64,000 nucleotides of DNA from Pueraria montana var. lobata (taxonomy: Eukaryota; Streptophyta; Magnoliopsida; Fabales; Fabaceae): the NCBI GenBank assembly GCA_026413185.1, contig CM048655.1:1332761-1396760 (forward strand), read 5' to 3'. This document shows positions 36,493-48,881 of this stretch, piece after piece. Below the pieces are notes generated by a model that saw only the letters and a list, made by a program, of their open reading frames with translations, searched no databases and was not told where the DNA came from. Each line of letters starts with the position of its first letter. The stretch's first letter is position 1. The translations under genes were made by a program, and so were the position numbers.

Positions 36493-37684
36493 TCTTGGTG
36501 ATTTTGGCAAATGTATCAAATCGTGCAAGTAACAAAGTAGTGAGAAAAGTCATCTCCACAAGGACTTGTATGATAAATGGATAATTTATAGTATAATTTC
36601 TAGATTACAAAATTTAAGAGTAATTAAGTAACCAAAATTAAAGACAATTGCATAAAAGTAAAGATTAGAAGGGAAGAATTCAGGTTTGAGAATTTTATCG
36701 AACACTTTGTAAGTGTAAAAAATAAGGTTTATATCAATGGTGGGAATTTTCGGGGTTTGACTTCATTGAATCAACCTAACATGTATTCCTTATCATTCCT
36801 ATTTAATTATACATGTTATCATCAACCCATAATTTATTCTGACCTTAATCCCTTAAGGGAGAGAACCTAAGCCCCTTAATCACACTATCAATCCCTTGAA
36901 TTGGCATAATTAATTGACTTGCATTAAGAATGAGGGTTTTAATGATGACCAATAACCTTTACCCTATCCCTAGGCATAAATTTCATTGGTTGTTCTCTTC
37001 AGTTCGCAAATCAATTGAATTTCCCAATTACATTCAATAAAAGAATCATGCACTCGAGTGATCAAACCAAGAACAAGCAATAAGTGTAGAAGAGAAACAG
37101 TAACTGAATTTAATTGAATAGAAAATAATGTAGGAATTACATGAAAGATGATCCAATTACATCAAACCCCAACAAAGATGGACTTAGCTACACATAGCCA
37201 TAGGGGAAGAAGCAAAAGATGGAAGAACAATGAGGGATGGAGCCAAACGCATTAAACCCACGTCACGAACCTCTTGTCTCTTTCACGTACAAAGTTTTCG
37301 GAACCTAGGCTAGAACAGAAAAACCCTAATTAAAGCTATGGGCCAAAGAGGGTTCAAGCCCAAAAGAAAACAAAACAGAAAAACATTGTTTATTTTCGCA
37401 GAGGTCGTTGCACAGGTGTGTACCCAGATTGCACAGGTGTGCAAACTCTTTGAATTAAATTTTTAGAAATTTTAAAAACTTGCATAGGCACTTGACTTGA
37501 TTTGCACAGGTGTGCAAAGCTCTCAGGACTTCCAAAAAATGCTCTTTTGCCTCCGCAAAGCTTCGAAAACTCTAAACTTCAACCCAAATGATCTTCAACT
37601 CATCAAATCTCTCTTGGAACATCCCCATTGCTTACTCTAAGCTTCAACAAAGTTCCTAAAAACAAAAGAAAACAACCCAAGTTC
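36493..37684 (-). repeat. 5' LTR of the gypsy element, truncated at the outer end
   Basis: It is co-linear with the LTR at 29,580-30,904 from GGTGATTTTGGCAA to about AAAGAAAACAACCCAAG at 37,684. The remaining 140 or so bases are missing. The first dinucleotide is TC rather than TG. The next bases belong to copia 2 reverse transcriptase. Confidence 0.85.
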
Positions 37685-40600
37685 AAGATCTTGAACTTCT
37701 TCAAGAGTTCTTTAACATACTTGGTTTGATGTATGTATATGACTTTGTCAGTTTGCTTGATTTGTAGTCCAAGAAAGAATTTCAGTTCTCCCATCATGCT
37801 CATCTCAAACCCTGTATGTATTAACTTAGAAATTCCTCACACAGTTTCGTTAGTAGCACCGAATATGATATCATCAACATAAATTTGAACAATGATAAAA
37901 TGAGAATCATAGTTTTTATGAAACAGGGTAGTGTCTACTTTTCCTCTTGAAAAACATTTTCTATAAGAAATGACCTGAGTTTTTCATACCAAGCTCTTGG
38001 TGCGTGTTTCAGTCCATACAAAGCTTTGTTTAGCTTGAAAACATGTTTTGGAAAAACATCACTCTTAAACCCAGGGGGTTGTTCCACATAAACTTCTTCT
38101 TTTATCAGCTCATTGAGGAATGCACTTTTTACGTCCATTTGATATAGCTTCATTTTACTATGAGCATCAAAGGACAGTAAAATGCGAATAGCCTCAATGG
38201 GAGCAACAAGAGCATAAGTTTCAGTATAATCTATACCTTCCTGTTGCGAGTAACCTTTGGCTACAAGCCTAGCTTTGTTTCTCACAACCTTACCTATTTC
38301 GTTCAGCTTGTTTTTGAATACCCACTTGGCTCCTACGGCTTCTTTATCATCAGATAGTTCAACAAGCTTCTAGACATCATTCTTTTGGAATTGATCAAGT
38401 TCTTTTTGCATTGCTTTGACCCAGCTTTCATCTTCCAAGGCATCGTCCACAGTCTCAGGCTCTATCTCTGATGTGAGAGCTGTGACCTTGCTGTTGATAT
38501 GAAGATCTGGTTTTGACTCTATCTTGGATCACCAATGATCCGATCTTCTGGATGATGCTTTTTCATCTGCCAATTGCGTCTAATTGGTTCTCTTTGCTCT
38601 TCTACTGGACCATCCAGGGGAGTGTTGGACTCTTCAGCTGAAACATCATTGTTGGACTTGCTGCGTCTGATGACTTCTTTCATCGTCCAACCTGTAATCT
38701 ACAAATGATTCATCTAGCTTTGATAATTCCTTATCGGGCTTAGTGTCATTGAACTTCACATGAATAGCCTCTTCCACAACTAAGGTTCTAGAGTTGTAGA
38801 CTCTATATCCCTTCGAAGTTTCTGAGTATCCAAGCAATATCCTATTGTCACACTTAGAATCAAACTTTCCCAGATTGTCTTTAGTGTTTAGAATGAAACA
38901 TTGACATCCGAATGGATGGAAGTAGGATATGTTGGGTCTTCTCCCTTTCCACAATTCATATGGAGTCTTTTTCATGATGAGTCTAATATAAATTATGTTA
39001 TGTAAATAACAGGCAGTATTCACTGCTTCAGCCCAAAAGTGCTTAGGGGTTGAATTGTCATTCAACATGGTTTTGGCCATTTCTTGGAGTGACCTATTCT
39101 TCCTCTCAACAATACCATTCTGTTGAGGCATCCTGGGTGTTGAGAAGTTGTGAAGGATACCATTATCCTCACAGAACCTTTGAAAACTCTCGTTTTCAAA
39201 TTCTCCCCCATGATCACTTCTGATAGAAGTAATGCATACTCCTTTCTCGTTTTGAACTCTTTTACAGAAGTTATAGAAGACTTTAAAAGACTCATCTTTG
39301 TGAGATAGGAACATGACCCATGTCCATCTTGTATAGTCGTCCACTACAACCAATTTGTATATCTTACCACTTACTGAGGCTGTTCTTGTGGGTCCAAACA
39401 AATCAATATGTAACAGCTCAAGGGGTCTAGAATTGGAAACAATGTTTTCGCTTTTAAAAGAACTTTTTACTTGTTTCCCTTTCTGACAAGCTTCACAAAG
39501 AAGATCATCCTTATACGACATGCTTGGTAGTCCTCTTACGAGGTTATGCTTGTTAAGCTTTGAGATTAACCTCAAGCTTGCATGACCAAGCTTCTTATGC
39601 CATATCTAGTGATTTTCTTTAACTGAAACTAAGCAGGATACATTTTGACTTAATAGTTCCCCAAGTTTAATCTTGTACAAATTACCTTGCCTCTTCGCAG
39701 TAAAGAGAAGGGATCCATCAGTATTCTTGACTATACATTCTCCTTTGGTAAAGGCAACATCATTTCCACTATCACATAATTGACTTATGCTTAGCAGATT
39801 ATGTTTGAGACCTTTAACATAAAGAACATTATCAATTGAGGGATAGGGTGGAATACCAATCTTACCCACGCCAACTATCATCCTTTTCTGATTCCCTCCA
39901 AAAGTGACTGTCCCACCGATCTTGGGTTGGAGGCTTTAGAACATACATCTTTCTCCTATCATGTGATGCGAGCACCCACTGTCCAGGTACCATGACTGGA
40001 GTCTCTTTCCTACTGTTAAGCATGTGTGCAATAGGAACAATTTTATCTTTAGGTGCCCAGATTGACTTCGGTCCTTTCTTGTTATTTTGAAGGGCACTAG
40101 ATGCTCCCTTCTTTGGCAGGTGTCTGCATCTAGACGTTATATGTCCAGGTTTCCCACATAAATAACAAACATCTACATCTTCATCATGAATAAATTTTTT
40201 TCCCATATATCCATGTCCCGACCTGTCATTGGGTCCCTTACAACCTTCATATTTTAAAAGCTTGTTAAGGTTGTCAGATCCCTTGACAAAGTTGGATAAA
40301 TCCTTCTTTAGGCTGTCAATCTCTTCATGAAGTTTTACAACATCATGTGGTTGACCTCTTAAGGAAGTATCTACTTCAATTTTCAGAAGCTTCTCAACAA
40401 GCCTTTTGTTTTCTCCTTTGAAAGTTCGAATCTCTATGGAAAGTTTCATTTCTCTAGTCTTTGATTCCTCATAGGACTTATAGGCATGAGCACTGTCTTT
40501 CCATAGAGTTCGTCTATCCTCTTCTAAGGATTTATGTTCCTTTGAGAGCTCTATAAACCTTTTTTTTAAATCCTCTTTCTCACTTTCAAGTTGTTTGAAG

Positions 40601-41859
40601 CTGTTTTCTAAAACTTCTTTCTTTTGAAAGTGATTTGGACGATTTCTTCAAAGTTTTGTAGGCCTTTGACATAACAGAAGAGTTGGAAAGTAATTCATGA
40701 TAAGCTTCCTGAAGAGATTTTAAATCATTAAAGTCTACCTCATCTTCTTCTTTTGGTTTGGAAGATTATGATGTAGTGTCTGCCATCAGACAAATGTTGG
40801 CTTCCTCCTCTTCATCGTCATCTGATGATGAGTCATCGTCCAAGTCTTCCGATGTGGACATCAGAACTTTCTTGCCCTTCTTTTTGTTGAAGACTTTCTT
40901 CTTCTTGTCCTTTTTCTTCTCAAGGTCTGAGCATTTTGGCTTAAAGTGTCTGGGATTCTTGCATTCATAGTAGACGATTGGACTATTCTCTTTGTCCTTC
41001 TTTTCCTTGAAGTCTTTCTTATTCAGGTTTCTCCATCTAGATCCACCTTTCTTCTTCCACATAGCATGGATTCTCTTGGATATGAAGGACAACTCATCAT
41101 CCTCATCAGAGTCTTCATCTTCATATTGCTCTTCTGATGACTCTTCTACTTGCATGGCTTTGGACAATGAAGTTTTCTTTGGCTTCTGGACGCTGAGTGC
41201 CAGAGACTTGCCTTTCTTTGCATCACCATCTTGTTGCAGTTCTAGCTCATGAACTTTAAGGATTCCCACAAGCTCTTTTATGGACATGTCATCCAATCCC
41301 TTGGTTGCTTTCAAAACCTGTGGTCTCCATTGCCTAGGCAAACTCCTCAAAATTTTGTCAATGTGCTCATAGTTATTGTAATCTTTACCATGTGCTCTAA
41401 GCTCATTAATTATGGTTTGAAATCGTCCAAACATACTTTGTATGTCCTCGTTTCCCTCCTTACTAAACAATTCATATTGACGAGTGAGAAGACTAAGTTT
41501 GTTACATTTTACCTGGGTGGAACCCTCATATGTTAACGCAAGAGTGTCCCACATCTGTTTTACGCTTTTGAAGTTGTGCACCTTGTTGTATTCTTGTTCG
41601 AATAGTGCACACATGATGGTGTTTCTGGCTCTGGAGTTGAGATAAAATCTCTGCTTTTGTTCCTCCCTCCATTTAGCCTTGGGGATCTCATTGAGGTTTT
41701 CATCATAAGGAATCTAGTCTCCCATCTCCACAACATCCCAATATCAATATGACAGGATTCAAATAATGTTATCATTCTTTGTATCCAATAATCATATGTA
41801 ACTCCCTTGAAGAGAGGTGGCATGTTTATGGCTTGTCCCTCGTTTTCCATCTTTCTCAA
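37685..41859 (-). pseudogene. Copia 2 gag-pol, decayed
   Basis: Gag starts at about 41,850 (MENEGQ-like) with a frameshift in the first 60 residues, continues 41,614-40,766 (SMFGRFQTIINELRAHGKDY), has a damaged first knuckle (YYECKNPRHFKPKC), an intact second knuckle CYLCGKPGHITSRC (about 40,160), a protease core DSG in the +1 frame (about 39,975), a pre-integrase region, integrase 39,575-38,646 with HIDLFGP, RSDHGGEF and GIVERKNR (all three catalytic acids present), and reverse transcriptase in pieces from 38,450 to 37,685 (YSQQEGIDYTETYA, MGELKFFLGLQIKQT). It has several stops and frameshifts. The gag frame stays open past the protease core before its stop at 39,862. Confidence 0.9.
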
Positions 41860-41904
41860 GATATGGTTTTCCTCTGTACTAATAAATACTTAGCCCAAGA
41901 GGTC

Positions 41905-41918
41905 GAGCTTTGATGCCA
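41905..41918 (-). other. Primer-binding site of copia 2
   Basis: On the minus strand it reads TGGCATCAAAGCTC, a variant of the initiator-Met tRNA complement. It lies seven bases inside the 5' LTR edge. Confidence 0.75.
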
Positions 41919-41925
41919 ATTAAAA

Positions 41926-43598
41926 TGTAGGGAACACACTAGATGGGGGTTGAATAGTGTGTTAGATAAAAATCTGAAAACTTTCTCGCAAAGATGAAGA
42001 TATCTTAGCTCAAATTTTACAAGGGACTTATAAAATGCAAAGTTACAGCTATCGTCCAGTGGTTCAAAATAACAATTTAATGAAACTGCGTTTTCAAGTT
42101 ATAGTCCAAGCGAAATATAAAACCTTTTCACAAACAGATTTATAAAAGAAACTTGTGCGTCTAAGTGCGAAGAAATAACACAAGAGATAACCAGCAAGCG
42201 AAAAGCAATAGAGTAAAAACACTTGGTTTATACTGGTTCACTCAACCTGAGCTACGTCCAGTTCTCTTTCAAAAATAACCTTTTGAAGGGTTCCACTAAT
42301 CAAAACTTTGATTACAAACAAGTATTTTCTACCCTGCCACTTCTAGCTACAAGTATTCTCAAGGCCACTTCTGGCACACCTTTTAATCTCCCCCTGAGAT
42401 TAAAAACAACACCAAGTATTCTTTGTCACTAAGACACTCCTGGCTTTCAAAACAATAGTTTGATTACAAGTATCAAATAAACTCTCACATAAAGGATATT
42501 ACAATATAAAGCGATTACATATAATGACTTAGCAAAGCTAAGAGAATGCTCTTTTCGTACAAGTGTTGGTCGTCCAAGTATTTTGGCAGAGTTTCAACTC
42601 TTTGAAAACTTGAATGCTTCGTTGGTTCTTCAAGAGCCTCATCCTCTATTTGTAGGCCTCTAAGAAAAAGTATCCGTTGTGGGATGTGAGCCTTGGCTGA
42701 AAACCGTTCTCTCACAATCATTTGACCGTTACCACGTGTCAGCGTGGGGTGAAGAGAGAGGGGACAACAGTACATGCAGCGCCTCCACTACTTGTACGAT
42801 TTTGCAGAGATAAGCTTTTTTGTCTCCTGTGGTACACTTTTTGAATATTCAAATGAAATGTCATATATGAAAGGCTTAAATATCTTTTTGGTCCTTGCAA
42901 TTTAGTGTTTTTTTGCTTTTCGTCCTTGCAATTTTTTTTTATTTGGTTTTAGTCTTTGTAAATTATGTTTGTTTTGTTTTTCGTCCTTATAATGGTTTAG
43001 ATAGCGCTTTGAACAATGAAAAAAGCGCTATCTAAACCACTATAAGGACGAAAAGCAAAACAAACATAATTTGCAAGGACTGAAATAAAAAAAAATTGCA
43101 AGGACGAAAAGTAAAAAAACACTAAATTGCAAGGACCAAAAAGATATTTAAACCTATATGAAAAAAGAGGGAATAACAGAACATTCGAATGAAATCATTA
43201 TCGAAAAACATAAGTGTACTTCCTGACAAATGGACGCGTTATATAACTGTTTGATTGAAAGGTTTGTGTAAGTTATATAAGCAATTGGACTCTTCCCAAA
43301 TGGACGTAGTGTTTACACACTAGTTTTCGCAAAGCCTTGGACGCTTATTTTACAACAGTGCATTGGACGCTAGATTTACACTTAAGAAAACAAGTTCCAG
43401 TTGCTTATTGGACGCGATAAACACATATCTATATATAGTTTGAGTTTAGGAGATACAATACCATGAAGGCATTGGACGGTGTAGAACCTGTAATACTCAA
43501 ACATCAATCATTAGATACTTCAAAATTCAATTTAATTTATTACCATCAAAATCAAAGTTTGAGGGGTTGGATATCATCCAAAGTCTTAGACTTTAACA
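41926..43598 (-). repeat. 5' LTR of copia 2 (1,673 bp, enlarged by a MITE)
   Basis: It begins TGTAGGGAACACAC and ends GACTTTAACA. The promoter region has CCACGTGTCAG (about 42,733) as a G-box and a TATA-like stretch at about 42,650. A 282-bp MITE at 42,873-43,154 with its 9-bp TSD accounts for most of the excess over the 1.3-kb family length. It is diverged from the intact Sirevirus LTRs. Confidence 0.9.
42873..43154. mobile_element. Mutator-type MITE (282 bp) with 9-bp target-site duplication
   Basis: Long inverted arms run from GGCTTAAATATCTTTTTGG at the left to its near-complement CCAAAAAGATATTTAAACC at the right. They stay complementary inward through CTTGCAATTTAGTG and TTTTCGTCCTTGCAA to a small centre around TTTAGATAGCGCTTT. 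Flanking TATATGAAA is duplicated exactly (42,864-42,872 and 43,155-43,163), the size expected of Mutator-like transposition. There is no ORF. The sequence can fold into one long hairpin. Confidence 0.95.
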
Positions 43599-45404
43599 CC
43601 AATAACTCATCCCAAGATAAGGTTTTCATGTTCCTTGCTTCTTGGATAGTTGTGGTCTTAGGTTCTCACACCTTGGGCAAGCTGTCTAAGATCTTTAGAT
43701 TAATCTGACCCTTAGCAAACTCATGCCCAAGAGCTTCTAGACCATTGATAAGGACTTGGAATATTCCAAGCATATCATTGATGGTTTCTCCGTCCTTCAT
43801 AGAGAAGTTTTCGAAGTGCCTCATCAGAGTAGCAACTTTTTTGAGTTGGACATCTTATGTTCCTTCATAGTTGACGCAAAGAGAGTCCCATATCTCTTTG
43901 GCTGTCTTTTGTCTACAAATCTTGTTATATTCACTTCAAGTTAAAGCACAAGTCAGTGTGTATCTGGCTTTGCTATTGAGCTGTAAGATTGTAAAGGCAA
44001 AAATCACAGAAAGGGGGTTGAATTGTGATTTAAAAAATGTTCGCAAACTTTTTCGCAAAGCACTATTGTCTGTATAAAGATAAAACAGACGATGTTTCAA
44101 TAAGAACACAAACGGAAACTTTTCTTATGAAGACAAATCACAAAACAAAGTCAGTCCAAACAGATAAGAGATAAATAACAGAGATAAAGCACAAAGAGTT
44201 TTATACTGGTTCGTCTCAACCCCGAGACTACGTCCAGTTCTTGGCAACCCACCAAGTTCCACTATCTTTCAACAAGATACAAGTATTATTCACTGCCACT
44301 TTTGGCTCAACCCAATTAGTGTTTACAGTAGCCTTTCCAAGCTAACAACCCAAGTATTTTTTCATACCAAGCTACTTCTGGCTCTAAAACAAATCCAAGA
44401 TTTGTTTGAGAAGGGTGCACACAGACTAAGGTATCGTCTTATAGATGGATGTACAAGTTAAGCACAAAGTCTTTTTCTCTCAGGATACTCAAAGTGTTTT
44501 GAGAGCTTTTTACAACTTAGATAATTTACAAAGGAAGAATTGAAGGCAAGAAAGAAAGCTTGCAAATTTGAAGTAAGCTTCGTAACTTCAAAACTTCAAA
44601 ACTTCTAGTATCTATAGACTTGCTGAGAAAGTAATTGTTGTCTCTAAACGGCCTTCTTCTTCACACCTTCATCTGAAGCATGGTGTCCGTTGGAGCATTT
44701 AATGTGAGCATTAATTGCTTTTCATCAACTTGTCACTTAGAGCTGATAAAGCAGTTTGCTTATCTTTCTTAAGGGGCACTCCATATCTTCTGTTTAGTAG
44801 TCACATCACTTACTCAGACAAGTACTCATAATAGCTGTGGCACATTTTTTTAGGCGAAGGAAACTCTTGAAACTTCGACTCTTCTTTCTGTTCCCTTGCA
44901 CTTCAACAGATCCTAGGAAGGATGTTCGACGAACATTCCTTGCAAATGAGATAAAAAATGACAGTACATTTATTATGCCTTTAAGTACTATTAGACCCAG
45001 CGTCTGTCTGCGTATCGTCTGTAGCTTACAGACGCAGATTCAACACTTTCATTTGTTCACATGTTACAGACGCAATCTTTTAACTTAATATTTATTTGCA
45101 TCAAATCAAAGTATTTGAGGGTCTTGATTCGTCTTATGACTCAACAAAGATGTTGTAGTCATCTTAAGTCCATTAAGCTTCAGGCCTTGTGATGGGAATA
45201 TCTTCGTTCATGATGATATTCCACAACTGATACTTAGTGGACTTGATATACATCTCCATGCGATCTCTCCAGTATGGGTAGTCTTCTCCAAGATAGGATG
45301 GAGGCCTTGATAGAGAGGCTCCCTTTGGAATGAACTAACCGTGAGCATTTTGGCTTGTCATAAGGATCTTTTCCTCTAAACACTGTCAGGTGCTCAACCC
45401 CTTA
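43599..45404 (-). pseudogene. F2 copia gag remnant, split by an F2 solo LTR
   Basis: On the minus strand the frame starts near 45,330 with a PPSYLGEDYPYWRDRMEMY-like phrase, the copia gag N-terminus, and continues to about 45,152. After the solo LTR it resumes at 43,984 (QLNSKARYTLTCAL, then AKEIWDSLCVNYEGT) and runs to 43,599, where copia 2 begins. Stops are present. The family differs from F1: gag wording and LTR sequence are distinct. Confidence 0.8.
43990..45146 (-). mobile_element. Solo LTR of copia family F2 (1,157 bp)
   Basis: It begins TGTAAAGGCAAAAATCACAG and ends CTTATGACTCAACA, flanked by AAGAT at 43,985-43,989 and 45,147-45,151. It matches the F2 5' LTR at 45,428 along its length. 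A G-rich hairpin lies near its left edge (44,001-44,031). Confidence 0.93.
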
Positions 45405-45410
45405 GAGGCT

Positions 45411-45424
45411 GAGCTCTGATACCA
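45411..45424 (-). other. Primer-binding site of the F2 copia element
   Basis: On the minus strand it reads TGGTATCAGAGCTC, a perfect initiator-Met tRNA complement, three bases inside the F2 5' LTR. Confidence 0.88.
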
Positions 45425-47576
45425 AATTGTAAAGAAAAAAATCACAAGAAGGGGGGTTGAATTGTGATTTATAAAATTTTCGTAAACTTTTCATAAAGCC
45501 TATCATCTGTCTATGATTTATGAAAACATATTTTGATAAAAAGCACAAACAAAGTTTTAGATCGTAAAGTAGACGTTTTCACAAACACAAAATCACAACT
45601 TCAATGTTAGATCAAACAGATAGAGATAGAGAGAAAAACACAGAGATTTTATACTAGTTCGTCTCTACCATTAAGACTACTTCTAGTTCTTGGTAAACCA
45701 CCAAGTTCCATTATCTTTTCACAAAGATACAAATATTGTTCACTGCCACTTCTGACTCAGACCAAAGTAGTTTTACACTAGCCTCTCCAAGCTAAAAACC
45801 CCAAGTATTGTTTACTACCAAGCCACTTCTGGCTCTAAAACAAATCAAAAGATTTGTTTAAGGTTGGGTACACACATACTAGCTTATCGTCTTATAGACG
45901 GATATACAAGGTTAAACTTACAGTCTTTTTCTCTCAAAATTTACATAGTGATTTGAGAGCTTTTACAACTTAGAAAAGAATGAACACATAAAGAATTTGA
46001 ATGCTTAGGAGAATGCTTCGCTGCAATTCATAACTTAGGTGCTTTGTACTTCAAAAACTTATGGTATTTATAGCCTTGCTAAGGAAGTAACCGTTGTTTC
46101 TAAATGACCTTCTTTTTGCGTCTGATTATTGTCTGAAGCTGGGTGTCCGTTAGAGCATTTAATGCTTGTCACCAACTTGTCACTTAGATCTGATAAAGCA
46201 CTCTGCTTATCTTCCTTGAGGGGCACTCCATATCTCTGCTCCAGTAGTCAAATATGCTTTTGCTCAGACAAGTACTCATTACTACAATGGCACGTATTTT
46301 TAGGAGAAGGAAAACTTTTAAACTTGACTTATCTTTACTCTTTTGCACTTCGACAGATCCTAGAAAGAATATTCAGACGTTCCTTGCATATAGGACAAAA
46401 AATGATAGTGTATTAACTATGCCTTAAATGTTATCAGATTTCAGCATCTGTCTGTTATCGTCTGTTCTTACAGACGCAGATACAATGCTTTCGTCTGCTA
46501 ACATTTTTCAAACGCAACTTTTTAACTTAGTATTTATTTGCATCAAATCAAAATTATTGAAGGTCCTGATTTGTCTTATGACTCAATGTTGCGATTTTGG
46601 CAAGTGCACCAAATCGTGCAAGTAACAAAGAGTGAGTAGAGTATCGTATTGTATCCACAGGAACTTGTACGATAATTGGGTAAATAATAGTAAATTAAAT
46701 AGACTACGAAATTTAGAGAAATTTAGTAACCAAAATTAAAAGCAAATGCATAAAAATAAAAAGTAAAATAGAATGAATTTTGGTTTTGGAAAATTAGTGA
46801 ACACTTGGTGTGCGTAGAAAATATGGTTTAAATCAATTAAAATAAATCGTCGGGGTTTAACTTCGTTGGACTTCCTAACATGCAAAAACAACTAATTCAT
46901 ATTCAATTAAATTTGTTATCATCAACCCACAAATTTATATCAACCTTAATTCCTTAAGTGAAGAAACCTAATCCCTTAATTATATTATAAATCCCTTGAA
47001 TTAGCATAACCAAGCGATTTGCATTAAGAAGAAGGGTTTAACGATGACTAATCCTCTTTACCCTATCCCTAGGCATAAAGAAAATTAGTCGTCTTCTTTA
47101 GTTCGCAATCCAAAAGAATTTCCCAATTACCAATGAAATTAAAGAATCATGTAATTGGTTGATCAGACCAAACACAAGCATTAAGAGTAGAAGAAAAGCA
47201 ATAAGAATACTTAATTGAAATAAGAGAAAGTGTGATTACATGAAATTAGGTCCAACTACATTAAACCCCAATGAATAGAGAACTTAGCTAGCATAGGCAT
47301 GGGGGAAGGAGCAGAAGATGGAGAAAGAATGGAAGATGAACCCAAAGCACATCAAAGTCGTCACGCACGTCTCGGGATTCTCTTCCTTTCATTAATCAAC
47401 GTTCAGAACCCTAGGACAAACTAGAAAATCCCTATTCAAAGCTATGGGCCTAAAAGGGGTTCAAGCCCAAACAAAAGATAAAACAGAAAAATAAGAATTA
47501 TTCTTGCAATGCGCGATGCACAGGTGCACGGATCGTTGCACAGCCTGTGCAACTCACTATCTTCAGATTTTCAACA

Positions 47577-48881
47577 TGAAATACAGAGAAACACACTAGA
47601 AGGGGGTTGAATAGTATGTTTATATTTTCTTTGGAATCCTTTCTTTGATATGAAGATAGTGTATCTTAAGTTTTACAAGAACCTTGTGAAACAGAAGACT
47701 ATGCTATCGTCCAGTGGTTCAAATACAACAGTTCAATGAAACTGCGTTTTTTGTCAGAACACACGTAAAATATTTTCATAAATAAAATGTGTAAAGAAAC
47801 TCTTTCGTGGTATGTGAAGAGGTAACTTAAGAGATTTACGAGTAAGCTAGAAAGCGAAAGAGTAGAACACTTAGTTTTATACTTGTTCACTCAAACTGAG
47901 CTACGTCCAGTTCTCCTTCAAAAACCTTTGAAGGGTTCTACTAATTAGAATCTGATTACAAACAAGTATTTTAACCTGCCACTTCTGGCTACAAGTATTC
48001 TCTAGGCCACTCCTGGCACACCTTTAATCTCCCCCTAAGATTAAAGCAAACCTAAGTATTCTTTAACACTAAGCCACTCCTGGCTTTCCAAACAGAAATT
48101 GTTTGAGTATAGAAAGAAAGAATAACTCTCACAGAGAGGATATTACAATAAAAATTGAATACACAGAATCACTTAGCAAAGCTAAGTAGAAAGCTCTTTT
48201 TTGCTCAAGTGTGGATCGTCAGTCATTTTGACAGAGTTTCGGCTCTTAATCAATCTTCGTATATTGATGCATGAGCTTGTTCCTCTATTTATAGGCAGCT
48301 TGGTGTAAATTATCCGTTGTGGGATCTGTACCTTTGCCAATAACGGGTCTCTCCCAAGTATGTGACCGTTGCCACGTGTCGGCTTGGGGTGGAGAGACAG
48401 AGGAGACAACAGTACATGCAGCGCCTCCTCTACTTGTACTATTTCTGCAGAGAAATGCTTTTCTGTCCCTGTACAATACTTTCCGAAAACTCAAATGAAA
48501 TGTCATGTTAGAATGAGAGGGAATAATCGAACATTCCAGAGAATCATCATCGAAAACGTATAATCATCATCGAAAACGTATTGTCGCATTATATAACTTT
48601 TAAGATAGAAAATTGAGTGTAAGTTATATAGGCATTGGACGCTTGCTTTGTAGAAACATTGGATGTTGGATGTTGTACTTTACAAAACATATTTGGATGC
48701 TTTGCTTATAGAAATATAAAGTCTAAGTTTGAGAGATACAATACCATTGCGGCATTGGACGACGAAGATCCTATAACACTCAAATAAGACCATTAGATAC
48801 TTCAAAATTTATGCTTTATTTGTTATCATCAAAATCGAAATTTGAGGGGTTGGACATCGTCCAAAGTCTTAGAACTTAACA
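47577..48881 (-). repeat. 3' LTR of the Sirevirus (1,305 bp)
   Basis: It begins TGAAATACAGAG and ends GAACTTAACA. It differs from the 5' LTR by scattered substitutions and a tandem duplication of about 20 bp ending ATCATCGAAAACGTA at 48,545-48,580. It carries the same TATA (about 48,288-48,297, minus strand) and G-box (about 48,371-48,380). Confidence 0.95.

Larger units (their letters stand above)
29580..37684 (-). mobile_element. Ty3/gypsy element with gag and protease only (right LTR truncated)
   Basis: LTRs are at 29,580-30,904 and 36,493 to about 37,684. Next to the right LTR, minus strand, is a primer site CACCGTTGTCGGGGAC (complement of tRNA-Asp type, used by Athila/Tat-like plant gypsy elements). 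Next to the left LTR is a polypurine tract AAGTTTGGGGTG. Between them are gag and protease only: no reverse transcriptase, RNase H or integrase is found. The right LTR lacks about its last 140 bases and abuts copia 2 reverse transcriptase, so the right junction is a rearrangement. A family F1 solo LTR splits gag. Confidence 0.85.
37685..43598 (-). mobile_element. Copia 2, family F1, decayed and 3'-truncated (minus strand)
   Basis: It has a 5' LTR at 41,926-43,598, a primer site at 41,905-41,918, then gag-pol running leftwards until it is cut within reverse transcriptase at about 37,685. RNase H, ORF3 and the 3' LTR are gone. The outer LTR edge (43,598) abuts F2 gag, so this element inserted into F2; the expected TSD copy is CCAAT at 43,599-43,603, but its partner is lost. 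Confidence 0.85.

Noticed and set aside
16388..45151. Identical AAGAT TSDs at two unrelated LTR insertions (16,388 and 43,985)
   Set aside because: A match of one AT-rich 5-mer between two insertions is not rare enough to claim target preference; the other TSDs (TTAAG, CTCAA, CAACA) differ.
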